DNA of 64,000 nt from an uncultured bacterium (GCA_943788935.1 CALSSE010000007.1:163871-227870); one strand, 5' to 3'; positions 51,743 through 61,577 are shown, numbered from the stretch's first letter. Notes: a model not told the origin generated them from the sequence alone. Numbers and translations: made by a program.

Positions 51743-53407
51743 GTGGCCACACTTGAATATTATGTCTCATCTATCGCTCACCTCCGTGATCCTCGTCTGT
51801 CGCTGGGCGGCTTTCCTCGCCTAATCATATTACCGATCTTTTTTAGCCTAGTTTATATCACCTTTATCGGTCAGCAGGTCGCTCGAGCGACTCCGTTCAC
51901 TCTGAGATTCACCGAGAGTCTGATCGCTGATGCTCGAGATAATAATAAAAACGGTTTCGACGCGGATGATGATTATCAACTACTCATTAACCGTCTGAGC
52001 ATGAGCGGACAATATGAGGGGTATACTTTTGATACTCGACTCGACACCATGTATTTTCATCAAGCGCCCACCGATGATTTTAAGACTACATGGGCGCGGC
52101 TAGAGCGTGGGACTCTCAACAAGCGATGGTATTTCTCAGGAGGTCGTCAGATCGGGTTTCAGATCGGAGACCTCTATCAACAGCTCGGTAAAGGTCAAAT
52201 TCTCGCTTTACGTAAAGTCGATGAGCTTGGAGTAGATATCGCTCTGCGAGGGGCAAAGGTCAGCGCTAAGACCTCCTCTTTTAATATGCAAGCCTTTGGG
52301 GGGGTCAGTAATGTTGTCAACCTTGATATGGTCTCAATGCATTATGTGGAGGATAAAGCGGATCTGATTCTTGGTGGACAAGGTGGATATCGTCTCCCAA
52401 TCGGGGGGGAGGTAGGGCTCTTGTATGCCTATCTAGAACCCACCGAACAGACCCTTGATTACTCTTATCTGCAGTCCGCAGATCAGGCTCTTAAAGATGA
52501 GCCCTTAAATGATGCCACTAGCTCGGCGGGACTCTATCTCAATCTCCCCTCGTTGACTGATTTCCTCTCTGTCTATGGTGAGGTTGACGCTCAACAGAGG
52601 AGACTCATCGAGAAGGTTCAAGAGGGGTATGCGGGTTATCTCACTTTAGACTGGCATTTCGCTGATACAACCATTTTAACAGAGGGTTTATGGGTCGATA
52701 ATTTCGAACAACGAGGGAGTAATAACAGCGCGCTCGTCTCTCGATTTAACTATAATCAAGGACCAACACTAGAGCGGATCGATCAAGAGGTCGCAGAGAC
52801 ATATGACGTAAGAGGGACAAGAGTTAGAGTTCAACAAGACTTCCTGGAGGGAGACCTCTCCGTTCATGCTAATGGTCTATTTCGAAATACTAAACCCAAT
52901 GATCCAATGGAGCTGACTCAATATCATGGCTACGGGGGTCTAGAGTGGTACTATGATCTCGGTCGGTCGAGATTAAGCGCTAGCGGAGGCCATCGTTTCG
53001 ATAGGCGTGAAGGCTTTATTAATAGAGTCTGGAGTCACGCTGAGGGAGATTATGTTCAGCGACTTTGGGGAACCGTAGCCGCTCACCTCACCACCCAGTT
53101 CCAGCGTATTCAGATCGAGCAACAGCCCTTCTTCACGAGGGGATCAACAGTGTTTGGAGTGGAACGATCGGGACTAGGGTCGATCAGTATGGAGTGGGGA
53201 GTTGACACCCAAAATCGCTCAGAAGGAGTGCGCCAACAATTTTATGCGGGCATCTTCAGCTGGGATCTAAGCCGTATGTTACTCGTGCGGGCGACGGTGG
53301 GTAATCAGCGTGGGGGGATTAAGTGTGTCGGAGGTGTCTGTCGCGATTTTCCAGAATTTTCTGGATATCGACTTCAGCTGATCGCTCGTCATAATCTATC
53401 GTTTTAG
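51743..53407 (+). CDS. Large outer-membrane beta-barrel, porin-like
   Basis: This 554-residue protein has a long N-terminal lead, a hydrophobic signal (LIILPIFFSLVYITFIGQ) with a probable site after ARA, and then many amphipathic strands with aromatic girdle residues. It ends LQLIARHNLSF, with the terminal Phe of barrel proteins. Early mature residues include ARDNNKNGFDADDDYQ, a calcium-loop-like acidic stretch. The start is GTG at 51743 behind GAGGAG. Probably a 16- to 18-strand barrel; I cannot name the family. The order lpdA-barrel-lpxB gives no clear functional link. Confidence 0.75.
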   Translation: MATLEYYVSSIAHLRDPRLSLGGFPRLIILPIFFSLVYITFIGQQVARATPFTLRFTESLIADARDNNKNGFDADDDYQLLINRLSMSGQYEGYTFDTRLDTMYFHQAPTDDFKTTWARLERGTLNKRWYFSGGRQIGFQIGDLYQQLGKGQILALRKVDELGVDIALRGAKVSAKTSSFNMQAFGGVSNVVNLDMVSMHYVEDKADLILGGQGGYRLPIGGEVGLLYAYLEPTEQTLDYSYLQSADQALKDEPLNDATSSAGLYLNLPSLTDFLSVYGEVDAQQRRLIEKVQEGYAGYLTLDWHFADTTILTEGLWVDNFEQRGSNNSALVSRFNYNQGPTLERIDQEVAETYDVRGTRVRVQQDFLEGDLSVHANGLFRNTKPNDPMELTQYHGYGGLEWYYDLGRSRLSASGGHRFDRREGFINRVWSHAEGDYVQRLWGTVAAHLTTQFQRIQIEQQPFFTRGSTVFGVERSGLGSISMEWGVDTQNRSEGVRQQFYAGIFSWDLSRMLLVRATVGNQRGGIKCVGGVCRDFPEFSGYRLQLIARHNLSF

Positions 53408-53456
53408 AGGTTACACTCCACGACCTATCCTCCGATAAGTGATCGATCAAGAGTAC

Positions 53457-54752
53457 ATGATAAAGATAGCGCTATGTGTATCAATCGAGGCCTCTGGCGA
53501 CAGATTACTCGCGGAAATGATCCGTACTTTAAAGAGACGAGAGGGGCAGAAGTATAGACTGGTGGGTGTAGGTGGCCCTCTCTCTCAAGGTGAGGGTTTA
53601 GAGAGCATTATTGATCCGAGTAGGTTAGCCGCTCATGGTCTCATAGAGGCCCTCGCTGTTCTCCCGCAAACATGGTCAATTATCAATCACTTAAAGAGAC
53701 TCTGTGTAGAGGCAGACCTGTTACTCTTGGTAGATGCGCCAGAGATTAATATGAGACTCTTAAGATGGGTGAAAGCTAATCATATGCCACAGGTGAGGGC
53801 TACCCCAGTGGTATACCTCGCTCCTCCACAAGCGTGGGCTTGGCGGCCTAGAAGAGCTCAGACGATCGCTCTCGCCGATGAAGTCGGCTGCTTGTTTAAC
53901 TTTGCTGCTGAGTGGATGAGAGCTCATGGTGTACGAGCTCACTATATAGGACACCCTCTAGTGAGGAAGAGGTTCTCTAGCGGCCATGTGGTTCATCGAA
54001 GAGGTCGACCTTTAAGAGATAGAGAAGAGCGATTAAGGATCGCGCTCTTTCCAGGGAGTCGGGCCTCTAGTGTACAGCGAGCCCTACCATTAGCCTTAGC
54101 AGGTCTCGCTCACTTCATCGAAGTGACCGAGCAAAGTATTATAGTGAATGTGGCCTATACTCGGTGGGTGAGCGATGAGATTTATACACGCTCTATAAAA
54201 GCGGCTTCCCTCAGTCTTCATGATGAAGGATGGAAGATGAATATGAGTATCGTAGACTTCAGCGAGCGACTGAGAGCGATGACATGTGGGTCTCATCCTT
54301 CGATAGAGTTAGTCTATACTTCGTCAAGTTCTCATTGCTTAACTCTTCAATGGATAGACCCGCAGACTCCTCAAGTTGATGAGAGCTCCGCAGAGGTTCA
54401 TCCTGCGTTAAGGAATGCAGAGGTCGCTTTATGTCACGCAGGGACTTCTAGTCTGGAAGCTGCGCTCGCCGGTGTTCCCCCGTTGACAATCGCTCCTCTC
54501 TCTTGGCTGAGTCATCAAGTGATCAAGTACCTCGCTCAGGTAAAATATTGTGCTTTGCCTAATCTCTGCTTGGGGAGGAGAGCTCTCCCTGAACTTCTCG
54601 CTGATCGATGTACGCCAGCGGAGCTGTCTTCGGCACTCATAGAACTAGTCGCAGATCTCTCTCAATATCAAGCGACGCTCGATGAGCTAAACGAGCAGGT
54701 CTCACCGCTTGATAATGAGACCTTAGAGCAGATCATTTATCCATATTTATAG
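53457..54752 (+). CDS. lpxB: Lipid-A-disaccharide synthase-like protein
   Basis: The protein (~431 residues) fits LpxB, which joins UDP-diacylglucosamine and lipid X at the inner membrane. It has EASGDRLLAEMI at the N-terminus, VVYLAPPQAWAWRPRR, YIGHPLV and CHAGTSSLEAALAGVPPL. I choose ATG 53457 over a GTG at 53439 because it gives the family's N-terminus and follows AAGAG. It is longer than the usual ~380 residues, with extra sequence between ~180 and ~330. Asp-Pro in the usual LLIDSPDFN motif is replaced (LLVDAPEINMRL). No other lpx gene lies in the window. The name is likely but not certain. Confidence 0.75.
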   Translation: MIKIALCVSIEASGDRLLAEMIRTLKRREGQKYRLVGVGGPLSQGEGLESIIDPSRLAAHGLIEALAVLPQTWSIINHLKRLCVEADLLLLVDAPEINMRLLRWVKANHMPQVRATPVVYLAPPQAWAWRPRRAQTIALADEVGCLFNFAAEWMRAHGVRAHYIGHPLVRKRFSSGHVVHRRGRPLRDREERLRIALFPGSRASSVQRALPLALAGLAHFIEVTEQSIIVNVAYTRWVSDEIYTRSIKAASLSLHDEGWKMNMSIVDFSERLRAMTCGSHPSIELVYTSSSSHCLTLQWIDPQTPQVDESSAEVHPALRNAEVALCHAGTSSLEAALAGVPPLTIAPLSWLSHQVIKYLAQVKYCALPNLCLGRRALPELLADRCTPAELSSALIELVADLSQYQATLDELNEQVSPLDNETLEQIIYPYL

Positions 54753-54850
54753 TAAGAGTTTACTTAACAAGCCTGCTCCCACTTGCTATGTTCTCACACC
54801 TTTTATACTTCAATACTCAATCTTCCGAGATCATTTCTAGGTAGGTCATT

Positions 54851-56383
54851 ATGGCGACTCGCGGAAAAAATAAAAAGCAACAGAAGCGAAGAGGCTCAAG
54901 CCCAAAGAGCACATCGTCACGTGGTTTGGTCAAGAAGATCTCAAAGAATAAACCTGTCTCACAGCAGCTCACTGACCCTTCGGCGACCAAAGAGGAGGGC
55001 TCCTCTAAGCCATGGAGCTGGTATGATCCTAACGCTCCTCTGTTGAGCATGGCGATGATGGTCAAAAACGAAGAAGAGTTTCTTGAAGAGGCCTTAATCA
55101 GCTGTAAGGCCCTCGTAGATGAGATGATCGTCATCGATACAGGCTCAACTGACCGCACCGTTCAGATCGCTGAAGCTCATGGCGCTAAGGTCTTTCATTA
55201 TGCTTGGCGAGATGATTTCTCCGATGCGCGAAATGAGACGATTCGCCGTAGTACTGGGCAATGGGTCCTAATCCTCGACGCAGATGAGCGATTACAGATA
55301 AGCGCTGATAAGATCGATATCTTCCGACGCGCTCTGAAACGTTTTAATCAAAGTGGCCCATACGTTGGCGTCTCTATAGATGTCATTAATATCCGCTTAG
55401 ATGGCTCGGTAATGAATTCTTTACCGAGCTTAAGGTTTTTCCCACGATGTGAAGAGATCTGCTACCAAAATAGAGTTCATAATCAAATGAAGCTCGCAGA
55501 TCCTGATGTAGAGATGAACCTCAAGATGTGTGACTTTGTCACGATTAACCATCTCGGTTATGATCCAGTGGTTTATGAGAAGCGTAAGAAGAGTGATCGT
55601 TCTCTCCCTTTAATTCAGAAGATGCTCATCGATGAACCTGACAATATGGTTTACAAGTTTTATGAGGGCCGTGAGTATGTGATTAAGAAGCAGCCCAAGC
55701 TCGCTGTTCAATCACTCGAGGCCGCGGTACTCGGTATCTTGGAAGGGAAACATGGTTATTTTGCCGAGACTCTTAAGACTCTATTAACCGCCTATGAGCA
55801 GGTTCGTGTGGAGCCAGAGAGAATTATCCTCTTCACTGAAATGGGAATAGAGAAAGATCCTACTCAGCCTGACTTCTATCTCTTTAAGGGGTGTGCAGAG
55901 CGGTCTAGCGGTATGAATGAGGCAACGGTGATCAGTATCCGTGAGGCATTGATGCGTTGGGAGAACTTTAAGATCACCGAAGTGAGTCAATCTAATCCGA
56001 TTATTGCTCAGCGTGTATGGCTCGCCCACTTGACTCTCGGTGAGACCCTGTGGGATCTTGAGCGGTATGAGGAGTCTTATGCATCGTTGCTAGAGGTGAC
56101 ACGATGTTTACCACCCGCCCATCCTAAGTGGGGAGTCACGCTTAATAATACCATCGCTCTTGCTATTGAGGTCAAAGATGATGAGCGTTTACTAGAGCTA
56201 TTCGAACACCTCTTTAGGCGGAGTGATACTCAGCTCGAGATGTTCTACTTTAGGTTAGAACACCTCATCGCTCATCAGAGACTAGACGATGCTCGGACGC
56301 TATTGACTTGGGCTCTAAAGACTAGCAGTCGAGTGAAAAAAGATGATCAGACAAGATCTTTTAGAGATCAGTTAGGCCTTTGA
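54851..56383 (+). CDS. GT2 glycosyltransferase with TPR-like C-terminus
   Basis: This 510-residue protein starts with a very basic ~50-residue lead (KNKKQQKRRG, KKISKNKP). A GT2 domain follows at ~70-290, with SMAMMVKNEEEFL, VIDTGSTDRTVQIA, DDFSDARNETI and LILDADERL, the GT-A metal and nucleotide-sugar pattern of SunS/WaaE-like enzymes. The remaining ~220 residues are helical and TPR-like. No membrane segment is seen, so it is probably cytoplasmic and could glycosylate a protein or an envelope sugar. The ribosome site is weak. Confidence 0.83.
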   Translation: MATRGKNKKQQKRRGSSPKSTSSRGLVKKISKNKPVSQQLTDPSATKEEGSSKPWSWYDPNAPLLSMAMMVKNEEEFLEEALISCKALVDEMIVIDTGSTDRTVQIAEAHGAKVFHYAWRDDFSDARNETIRRSTGQWVLILDADERLQISADKIDIFRRALKRFNQSGPYVGVSIDVINIRLDGSVMNSLPSLRFFPRCEEICYQNRVHNQMKLADPDVEMNLKMCDFVTINHLGYDPVVYEKRKKSDRSLPLIQKMLIDEPDNMVYKFYEGREYVIKKQPKLAVQSLEAAVLGILEGKHGYFAETLKTLLTAYEQVRVEPERIILFTEMGIEKDPTQPDFYLFKGCAERSSGMNEATVISIREALMRWENFKITEVSQSNPIIAQRVWLAHLTLGETLWDLERYEESYASLLEVTRCLPPAHPKWGVTLNNTIALAIEVKDDERLLELFEHLFRRSDTQLEMFYFRLEHLIAHQRLDDARTLLTWALKTSSRVKKDDQTRSFRDQLGL

Positions 56384-56411
56384 TATTCGATTCGCCTCGC
56401 CTTGATCTCCC

Positions 56412-56741
56412 TTAAGTCTGATAGTTTTTTTTCCACTCTGCGTAGGTCATACCATAGATGTGTTCTCTGACGGTGAGATCTTCGATCTGTACTTGACGAG
56501 AGTCAGCCTCTGCTCGGTACCATTTAGAGAGGCAGTTACGACAAAAACCAGCGAGGTTCATAAGGTCGATGTTTTGAACATCTGTTCGTGATTGAAGATG
56601 AGAGACTAGACGACGGAAAGCCGCAGCTTCGATCTCTACACGCTGCTCATCTGAGAGGCTAGACAGTGCCTCTATAGAAGAGATGGTCTCAACGTTGATT
56701 GACGCCTCATCTTGAGGCTTGAGACTTTGATTCTGACTCAT
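56412..56741 (-). CDS. DUF1244-family protein
   Basis: This 109-residue protein has the DUF1244 core: AFRRLVSHLQSRTDVQNIDL, then MNLAGFCRNCLSKWYRAEA with a CxxC, then LTVREHIYGMTYAEWKKNY. Family proteins are ~100 residues and of unknown role; the Cys pair may bind metal. A GGAGAG ribosome site precedes the ATG at 56741. The gene begins 35 bases inside the 3' end of the TPR lipoprotein gene, in a different frame. Confidence 0.85.
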   Translation of the reverse strand: MSQNQSLKPQDEASINVETISSIEALSSLSDEQRVEIEAAAFRRLVSHLQSRTDVQNIDLMNLAGFCRNCLSKWYRAEADSRQVQIEDLTVREHIYGMTYAEWKKNYQT

Positions 56742-57960
56742 ACATCTCTCCTTGATCCTGTGGAGTGGGGGGGAGTGGAACGATTACGGGTGATCGTTTA
56801 TAAGGAATACTAGTTTTTCTTTTATAAGCGTCAAGAGGATCCATAGAAAGTCGTCGTTGTAACTCCGCTTCTAATTTACGAAGACGAACTAAACTCTCTT
56901 TGGTTGACTGAACCCAGCTATTGCCAGCTCCTTGAGTGGCGCTAATCGTGATCGTCTTTTCATAAATAGAGATCGACTCTCGGATTAAGGGAGCGAGTTT
57001 TTTATCAAGCTCAAAGAAGTAATAAGCTCTCGTCTCCTCATCAAACTCGGGCGGATACTCGGCGTGGAGTAAGTCTTCATAGATATCTTCATGAAGCACA
57101 CCGAGCTGATGACCAGCGGCGATCGCCCAATAAGTATGGTTAACTTTAATCGACGAGACATAGGCATGGAGTGACTTTCGGAAGAATCGAGTCTTATCAG
57201 CGATGCTTCGCTTTATTCTACTGAGGGGCATTTTTAAATCGATCTCTCCCATATGTCTTCGATAGACTTCGCCTCTCTGAAAGTGGACTTCAGCGAGCGC
57301 TTCATTGCCTGGTAGCTTAGAACCGATCGCTCCATAAATATGGCTGATCGCAGCGCTGAGGTCTCGGTCTGCTTCAGCATATTTTTGAAGACCTGTCTTG
57401 GCCATCGCTCTTCGAAGGTGACATTCTGCACGATCGAAGCCTTTGAGTGGATAAGTGGTCAAAAGTTCAGAGTAGAGATCGACAGCCTCTTCTAGACGAT
57501 TAGAGAAGACAAAGTTATACCCTAAGCGCACAGCCCCATCGAGTCGGTCGCTTGGGTCTTTAGAGAGATCATAATAGCTCTGAAACTGCTCGGCGGCGTC
57601 TTTATGCTTCCTCTGGAATTCTAGACAAAGCCCAAGATTGTAATGAGTCGCATGAGTATAAATCTCGTCGCTAAAATGTACGAGATATGTCTTCAATAGT
57701 TCTTCGCACTTAGCGAAGAGTTGACCCTGAAAAGCCCCGACTCCTTCCTCAAAGAGCGCTTTAGCGTCTAAAATGGGCCCAGTCGGTCTAATCACGAGGG
57801 TATCCATCTCTATCTCATTGGGCAGAGCGGGAAGATGAGAAGGTCTCGCTGAGCAGGCATAAAGGCAAGTGAGCCCTATAAAGATAACCGCTGATCGTTT
57901 GATATAACAAGTTGAAGAGATGAGCAGAGCATTCAACGCTTTATCCGATAATGGTTTCAC
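56707..57960 (-). CDS. TPR-repeat lipoprotein
   Basis: The 417-residue product has a signal with lipobox CLYAC (Cys36) and a helical tetratricopeptide-type body (for example YNLGLCLEFQRKHKDAAEQF, RLEEAVDLYSELLTTYPLKG). These proteins usually scaffold envelope complexes. The start is GTG at 57960. The C-terminal ~70 residues are Pro/basic-rich and not TPR-like. It overlaps the DUF1244 gene by 35 bases. The partner is unknown. Confidence 0.8.
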   Translation of the reverse strand: MKPLSDKALNALLISSTCYIKRSAVIFIGLTCLYACSARPSHLPALPNEIEMDTLVIRPTGPILDAKALFEEGVGAFQGQLFAKCEELLKTYLVHFSDEIYTHATHYNLGLCLEFQRKHKDAAEQFQSYYDLSKDPSDRLDGAVRLGYNFVFSNRLEEAVDLYSELLTTYPLKGFDRAECHLRRAMAKTGLQKYAEADRDLSAAISHIYGAIGSKLPGNEALAEVHFQRGEVYRRHMGEIDLKMPLSRIKRSIADKTRFFRKSLHAYVSSIKVNHTYWAIAAGHQLGVLHEDIYEDLLHAEYPPEFDEETRAYYFFELDKKLAPLIRESISIYEKTITISATQGAGNSWVQSTKESLVRLRKLEAELQRRLSMDPLDAYKRKTSIPYKRSPVIVPLPPTPQDQGEMYESESKSQASR

Positions 57961-58002
57961 AAGTTTCCCTAAGCTAATATGTATATCTTTATGAGAGTCT
58001 CT

Positions 58003-61000
58003 CTACGGCTTATTGCTCAACATCTCCACTCTACAGTCAGTAGAGATGTCATAGGGGCCTCGTGCGTTCCCTCTGAGATCACAGCTCTTCACGGTCCCCG
58101 TAGATTGATTGTTCATCCACAGACCTTCGAAGTGGTTACCACAAATCACGGTATGATAAGCGATCAGCTGAGACTTAAAGCCAACTTGAATCCCTATACG
58201 TTGGTTATTGGAGATATCACAGTCCATTAACCTTATGGAGGTGTGACCCTGACCATCAATACCTGATTCCTTCGACTTGATGATCGCAGTGCTAGCGAGC
58301 GTTGCCTGAGCTCTCGCTCGAAGGAAGAGTCCAGAGCCTCGGACTTGAATAATACGAGAGGCTCTAGTCGTCAATTCAGCGCTCTCACCTTCCAATACAA
58401 TGCCATGACCATTCTCGCAACGAATCTCAACTTTCTCTAGTCTAAGATGACCAGAGCGAACTAAGATCGCGGGTCGCTCACTAGGTGGACCGCCAACTTC
58501 AGTAGTGATACTAGAGATCGTGAGACTCACAAGAGATACCTCATCGGTGCCGGTCTTATCTTCGAAGACGCTGTCGTCAGCAATCGAGGGGCCTCCGAGC
58601 TGTTTTTTAAACCATTTGAGCACTTGAGAGCCCTTGCTGGTCTGCTCTACTGAAGTATATTGTTGGAGTTTCTTACGGACCTCTTTCTCTTGTTTACTCG
58701 ACATCGATTCTTCGTATACACCGCCTAGACGGTTAAGGATGAGCGCGCACTCTTCTTTGACTTGAATCAGTATATCTTGTGGACGGCCGAGCCCAATAAT
58801 CTTCACCGGCTTAGAGATCTCGATGGGGTCTTGATAGATCCCAGGCATCACCCCAATATAGGCGCCGACTGGTGCCGCATCGATCGCCTCTTGAATCGAT
58901 TGATAATCACCCTCATCAGGGTCAAGAGAGACTCGAATATCTGTCGCTTGCTTAGTAGGGTCGTTGGCAGACAACTTCTCATCGAACGCCGAGAGCTTCG
59001 CCTCAAAACCTTCCATGAGCATCTCTAATTGAGAGAGTCGTTTGTGATGAACCTTGAGTCCACTCGCGGTTTTCTGAGAGACATCACGGGCTTTCTCTAG
59101 TTTACTGACTCGCTTTTTAATCTTCTTGCTCTCTTGTTGTGAGCGAGAGACAAGCTGCTCTATGATCTCGTTTTGAGTACGATTAATCTCTTCTTGTTGA
59201 TTCACTTTCCCTGAAACTTGGTTAGTTTTAAACTCTTGTCGTTTAAGAAGTTGAGTATGTTGCATGACCATAGACATTAGCTGTGGGTCTGGGCCAGCGT
59301 TCATACCTTGGAATCGGCTCATCGTCAAACCGCCGACATTGAACTCCAAGCCTGCGTTATCATTCTGTCCTACGGCGGGACCTTGAGTCTCGATTGACTT
59401 CTGACCCTTTTGAGCCTCTGCGTCTTCCCTACTCCCATCAACTTCGTGAGGTTGACTCTTGATATCATCAAGCGATAACCCCATATCATTTTGGTCTTCA
59501 CCGAAGATTTCACTAGAGATAGGTTGTGGGGCGTTGGTCACGACTGGGGTTTTAAGGAGTAGTGCCTCTTGTCGCCAATCTAGCTCAGACTCTCTCGGTG
59601 TATCTTGTGATTCGAGGTGTAGCTCTTCTATAGGAGTCTGTTCCTCAAAAGGATCATAGACGGGTACTGGCGGTGGCATAGGTAAGTCAGCGGCTGAGGT
59701 GACCGCCCTCAGCTCATCAAAAGTCTTGGCTTTTTTAGGAACCAAGCCTGAGATGGAATCACTGACTCGTTCCATCATCTTAGAGAGGCCTCCCAAGGAA
59801 AACCGACTCCTTGACTTTTGAGGGGTACGAGTCTCTCGAGTCCCTTGATTCATCTCGGCCATCGCGCTCGCTTGCAGCGCTTGCGCTGAGGCCTGTTGAA
59901 CTTGAGCCGCTTGTTGATGGACTTTACGTTGTAAATGGTGCAGCTCAGCTCTCAAGTCGTTGATGAGCTCAGGGTCAATAGGTGACTTCTCTGCTCGCTC
60001 TGAGCGATTCATCTCCTGAGTTTTCGCGAGGTCATGCTTGAGCCGTTTGATCTCATCGGCTTGGTTTCGCATCAGCTGATGCATGGGAATCAAGATATTT
60101 TGCAGCTGCTGAGGACTGACCCCTGTGGGCGCCCTCGAAGTTTGTGGGTCTCTTGAGGTCTGAGGGGCTCTTGAAGTTTGAGGGTCTCTTGAGGTCTGAG
60201 GGGCTCTTGAAGCCTGGGGGTCTCTTGAAGTTTGAGGGTCTCTTGAAGTTTGAGGGACTCTTGAAGTTTGAGGGACTCTTGAAGTTTGAGGAGCTCTTGA
60301 AGTCTGAGGAGCTCTTGAAGTCTGAGGGTCTCTTGAAGTCTGAGGGTCTCTTGAAGTTTGAGGAGCTCTTGAAGTCTGAGGGTCTCTTGAAGTCTGAGGA
60401 GCTCTTGAAGTCTGAGGGTCTCTTGAAGTTTGAGGAGCTCTTGAAGTCTGAGGGGCTCTTGAAGTCTGAGGGGCTCTTGAAGTTTGAGGGACTCTTGAAG
60501 TTTGAGGGACTCTTGAAGTCTGAGGGGCTCTTGAAGTCTGAGGGGCTCTTGAAGTCTGAGGGGCTCTTGAAGTCTGAGGGGCTCTTGAAGTCTGAGGGGC
60601 TCTTGAAGTCTGAGGGGCTCTTGTGGAGTTTTGTTGAGCCTCAATCGCCTGCGCTTTTTTCTGTGCCTCTGCTTGATGTCTCTGTGCTTCTGCTTGATGT
60701 CTCTGTGCTTCTGCTTGACGTCTCTGTACTTCTGCTTGACGTCTCTGTGCTTCTTCTTGGCGTCTCTGTGCTTCGATCTCAGCTGCTCGTCGTTGAACCT
60801 CTTCTTGTCGTCTAAGAGTCTCTTCTTGACGTCTTTGAGCCTCTTCTTGACGTTTCTGTGACTCTACCTGAGCTCTTCGGGCAGCCTCTTGGCGTCTCTG
60901 AGCTTCTTCCTTAGCTCTGCGAGCCTCTTCTTGAACTCTACGAGACTCTTCTTGAACTCTACGAGACTCTTCTTGAACTCTACGAGACTCTTTTCTTCGA

Positions 61001-61440
61001 CGAAGTTCAAGCTCCTGTGCTCGTTGTTGCTCTTCTTTTAGTCGCTGTTGCTTGATAGCTTTCGCTTGACGATTTGCTTCTTGTCGCTGGAGCTGTTCTC
61101 TCTGCTCTTGGGCTTGTCGTTGACGTTTTAGAGATTCCGCCTCTGCTCGCCTTCTCTCCTCTTGTTTCCGTTGGTTGAGCTGGTGATTGGGGTCCGCTTG
61201 ACCTCTATGATTCGGTCGAGCATTACGCTTCGCTGCGGGAGGATTAGACGCAAAGGGGTCTTCAAATCCCATATCAGCAAATGGGTCAAGTGAAGTTTTC
61301 TCTTTAGTCTTAGGTTTACTAGAGAAGGGGTCACTGTCAGTAAAACCCCAATCTGCGTCATCGAGCCACGCCTCATCAGAGATTCCCTGAGGAGGGTCAC
61401 TCGATGGTGTTGTGTTGGCGGCGAAAGGCTCTCTTTTCAT
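58003..61440 (-). CDS. Large repeat/coiled-coil/beta-helix protein
   Basis: This ~1145-residue protein starts at ATG 61440; a TTG 13 codons earlier is less likely. Residues ~15-85 are acidic with several DPF motifs. A long Gln/Arg/Glu coiled coil follows (RRQEEAQRRQ type). Next come 27 copies of a six-residue (A/D/V)PQTSR repeat, then a second coiled coil and a DPFEEQTP region. The C-terminal ~270 residues look like a right-handed parallel beta-helix (pectin-lyase/NosD type), from DYQSIQEAIDAAPVGAYIGV onward. There is no signal peptide or membrane segment, so it appears cytoplasmic unless exported another way. Function is unknown; a structural or scaffold role is inferred. Confidence 0.8.
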   Translation of the reverse strand: MKREPFAANTTPSSDPPQGISDEAWLDDADWGFTDSDPFSSKPKTKEKTSLDPFADMGFEDPFASNPPAAKRNARPNHRGQADPNHQLNQRKQEERRRAEAESLKRQRQAQEQREQLQRQEANRQAKAIKQQRLKEEQQRAQELELRRRKESRRVQEESRRVQEESRRVQEEARRAKEEAQRRQEAARRAQVESQKRQEEAQRRQEETLRRQEEVQRRAAEIEAQRRQEEAQRRQAEVQRRQAEAQRHQAEAQRHQAEAQKKAQAIEAQQNSTRAPQTSRAPQTSRAPQTSRAPQTSRAPQTSRAPQTSRVPQTSRVPQTSRAPQTSRAPQTSRAPQTSRDPQTSRAPQTSRDPQTSRAPQTSRDPQTSRDPQTSRAPQTSRAPQTSRVPQTSRVPQTSRDPQTSRDPQASRAPQTSRDPQTSRAPQTSRDPQTSRAPTGVSPQQLQNILIPMHQLMRNQADEIKRLKHDLAKTQEMNRSERAEKSPIDPELINDLRAELHHLQRKVHQQAAQVQQASAQALQASAMAEMNQGTRETRTPQKSRSRFSLGGLSKMMERVSDSISGLVPKKAKTFDELRAVTSAADLPMPPPVPVYDPFEEQTPIEELHLESQDTPRESELDWRQEALLLKTPVVTNAPQPISSEIFGEDQNDMGLSLDDIKSQPHEVDGSREDAEAQKGQKSIETQGPAVGQNDNAGLEFNVGGLTMSRFQGMNAGPDPQLMSMVMQHTQLLKRQEFKTNQVSGKVNQQEEINRTQNEIIEQLVSRSQQESKKIKKRVSKLEKARDVSQKTASGLKVHHKRLSQLEMLMEGFEAKLSAFDEKLSANDPTKQATDIRVSLDPDEGDYQSIQEAIDAAPVGAYIGVMPGIYQDPIEISKPVKIIGLGRPQDILIQVKEECALILNRLGGVYEESMSSKQEKEVRKKLQQYTSVEQTSKGSQVLKWFKKQLGGPSIADDSVFEDKTGTDEVSLVSLTISSITTEVGGPPSERPAILVRSGHLRLEKVEIRCENGHGIVLEGESAELTTRASRIIQVRGSGLFLRARAQATLASTAIIKSKESGIDGQGHTSIRLMDCDISNNQRIGIQVGFKSQLIAYHTVICGNHFEGLWMNNQSTGTVKSCDLRGNARGPYDISTDCRVEMLSNKP
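60133..60618 (-). repeat. 27 tandem copies of an 18-bp unit
   Basis: Twenty-seven near-identical 18-bp units encode (A/D/V)PQTSR in the large coiled-coil protein. Only the first codon (GCC, GAC or GTC type) and a few silent sites vary; one copy reads PQASR. Units are contiguous without spacers. Other frames through the unit also lack stops, which explains the long spurious frames here. Confidence 0.97.
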
Positions 61441-61577
61441 GTCGACACTCGAGATATACTGATGAGGTGAGAGAAACAAAAGATAGACAAATAAAAACGG
61501 AGGGAGTTCAATAGAAACTTAGCATTTTCTAGTATTTATTCCGAATTTATCGAATAGTTACAGAGCAAATCTATCAC

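Noticed and set aside
54783..55158. Frames overlapping the start of the GT2-TPR gene
   Set aside because: They are out of frame or antisense to the GT2 gene and lack ribosome sites and recognisable domains.
60133..60618. CRISPR array
   Set aside because: The 18-bp units are contiguous without unique spacers and are in frame in a long gene; no cas genes are present.
60090..60815. Long Leu-rich frames on both strands across the 18-bp repeat
   Set aside because: They result from the stop-free repeat unit. The frame that continues into coiled-coil and beta-helix sequence is the minus-strand 58003-61440 gene.
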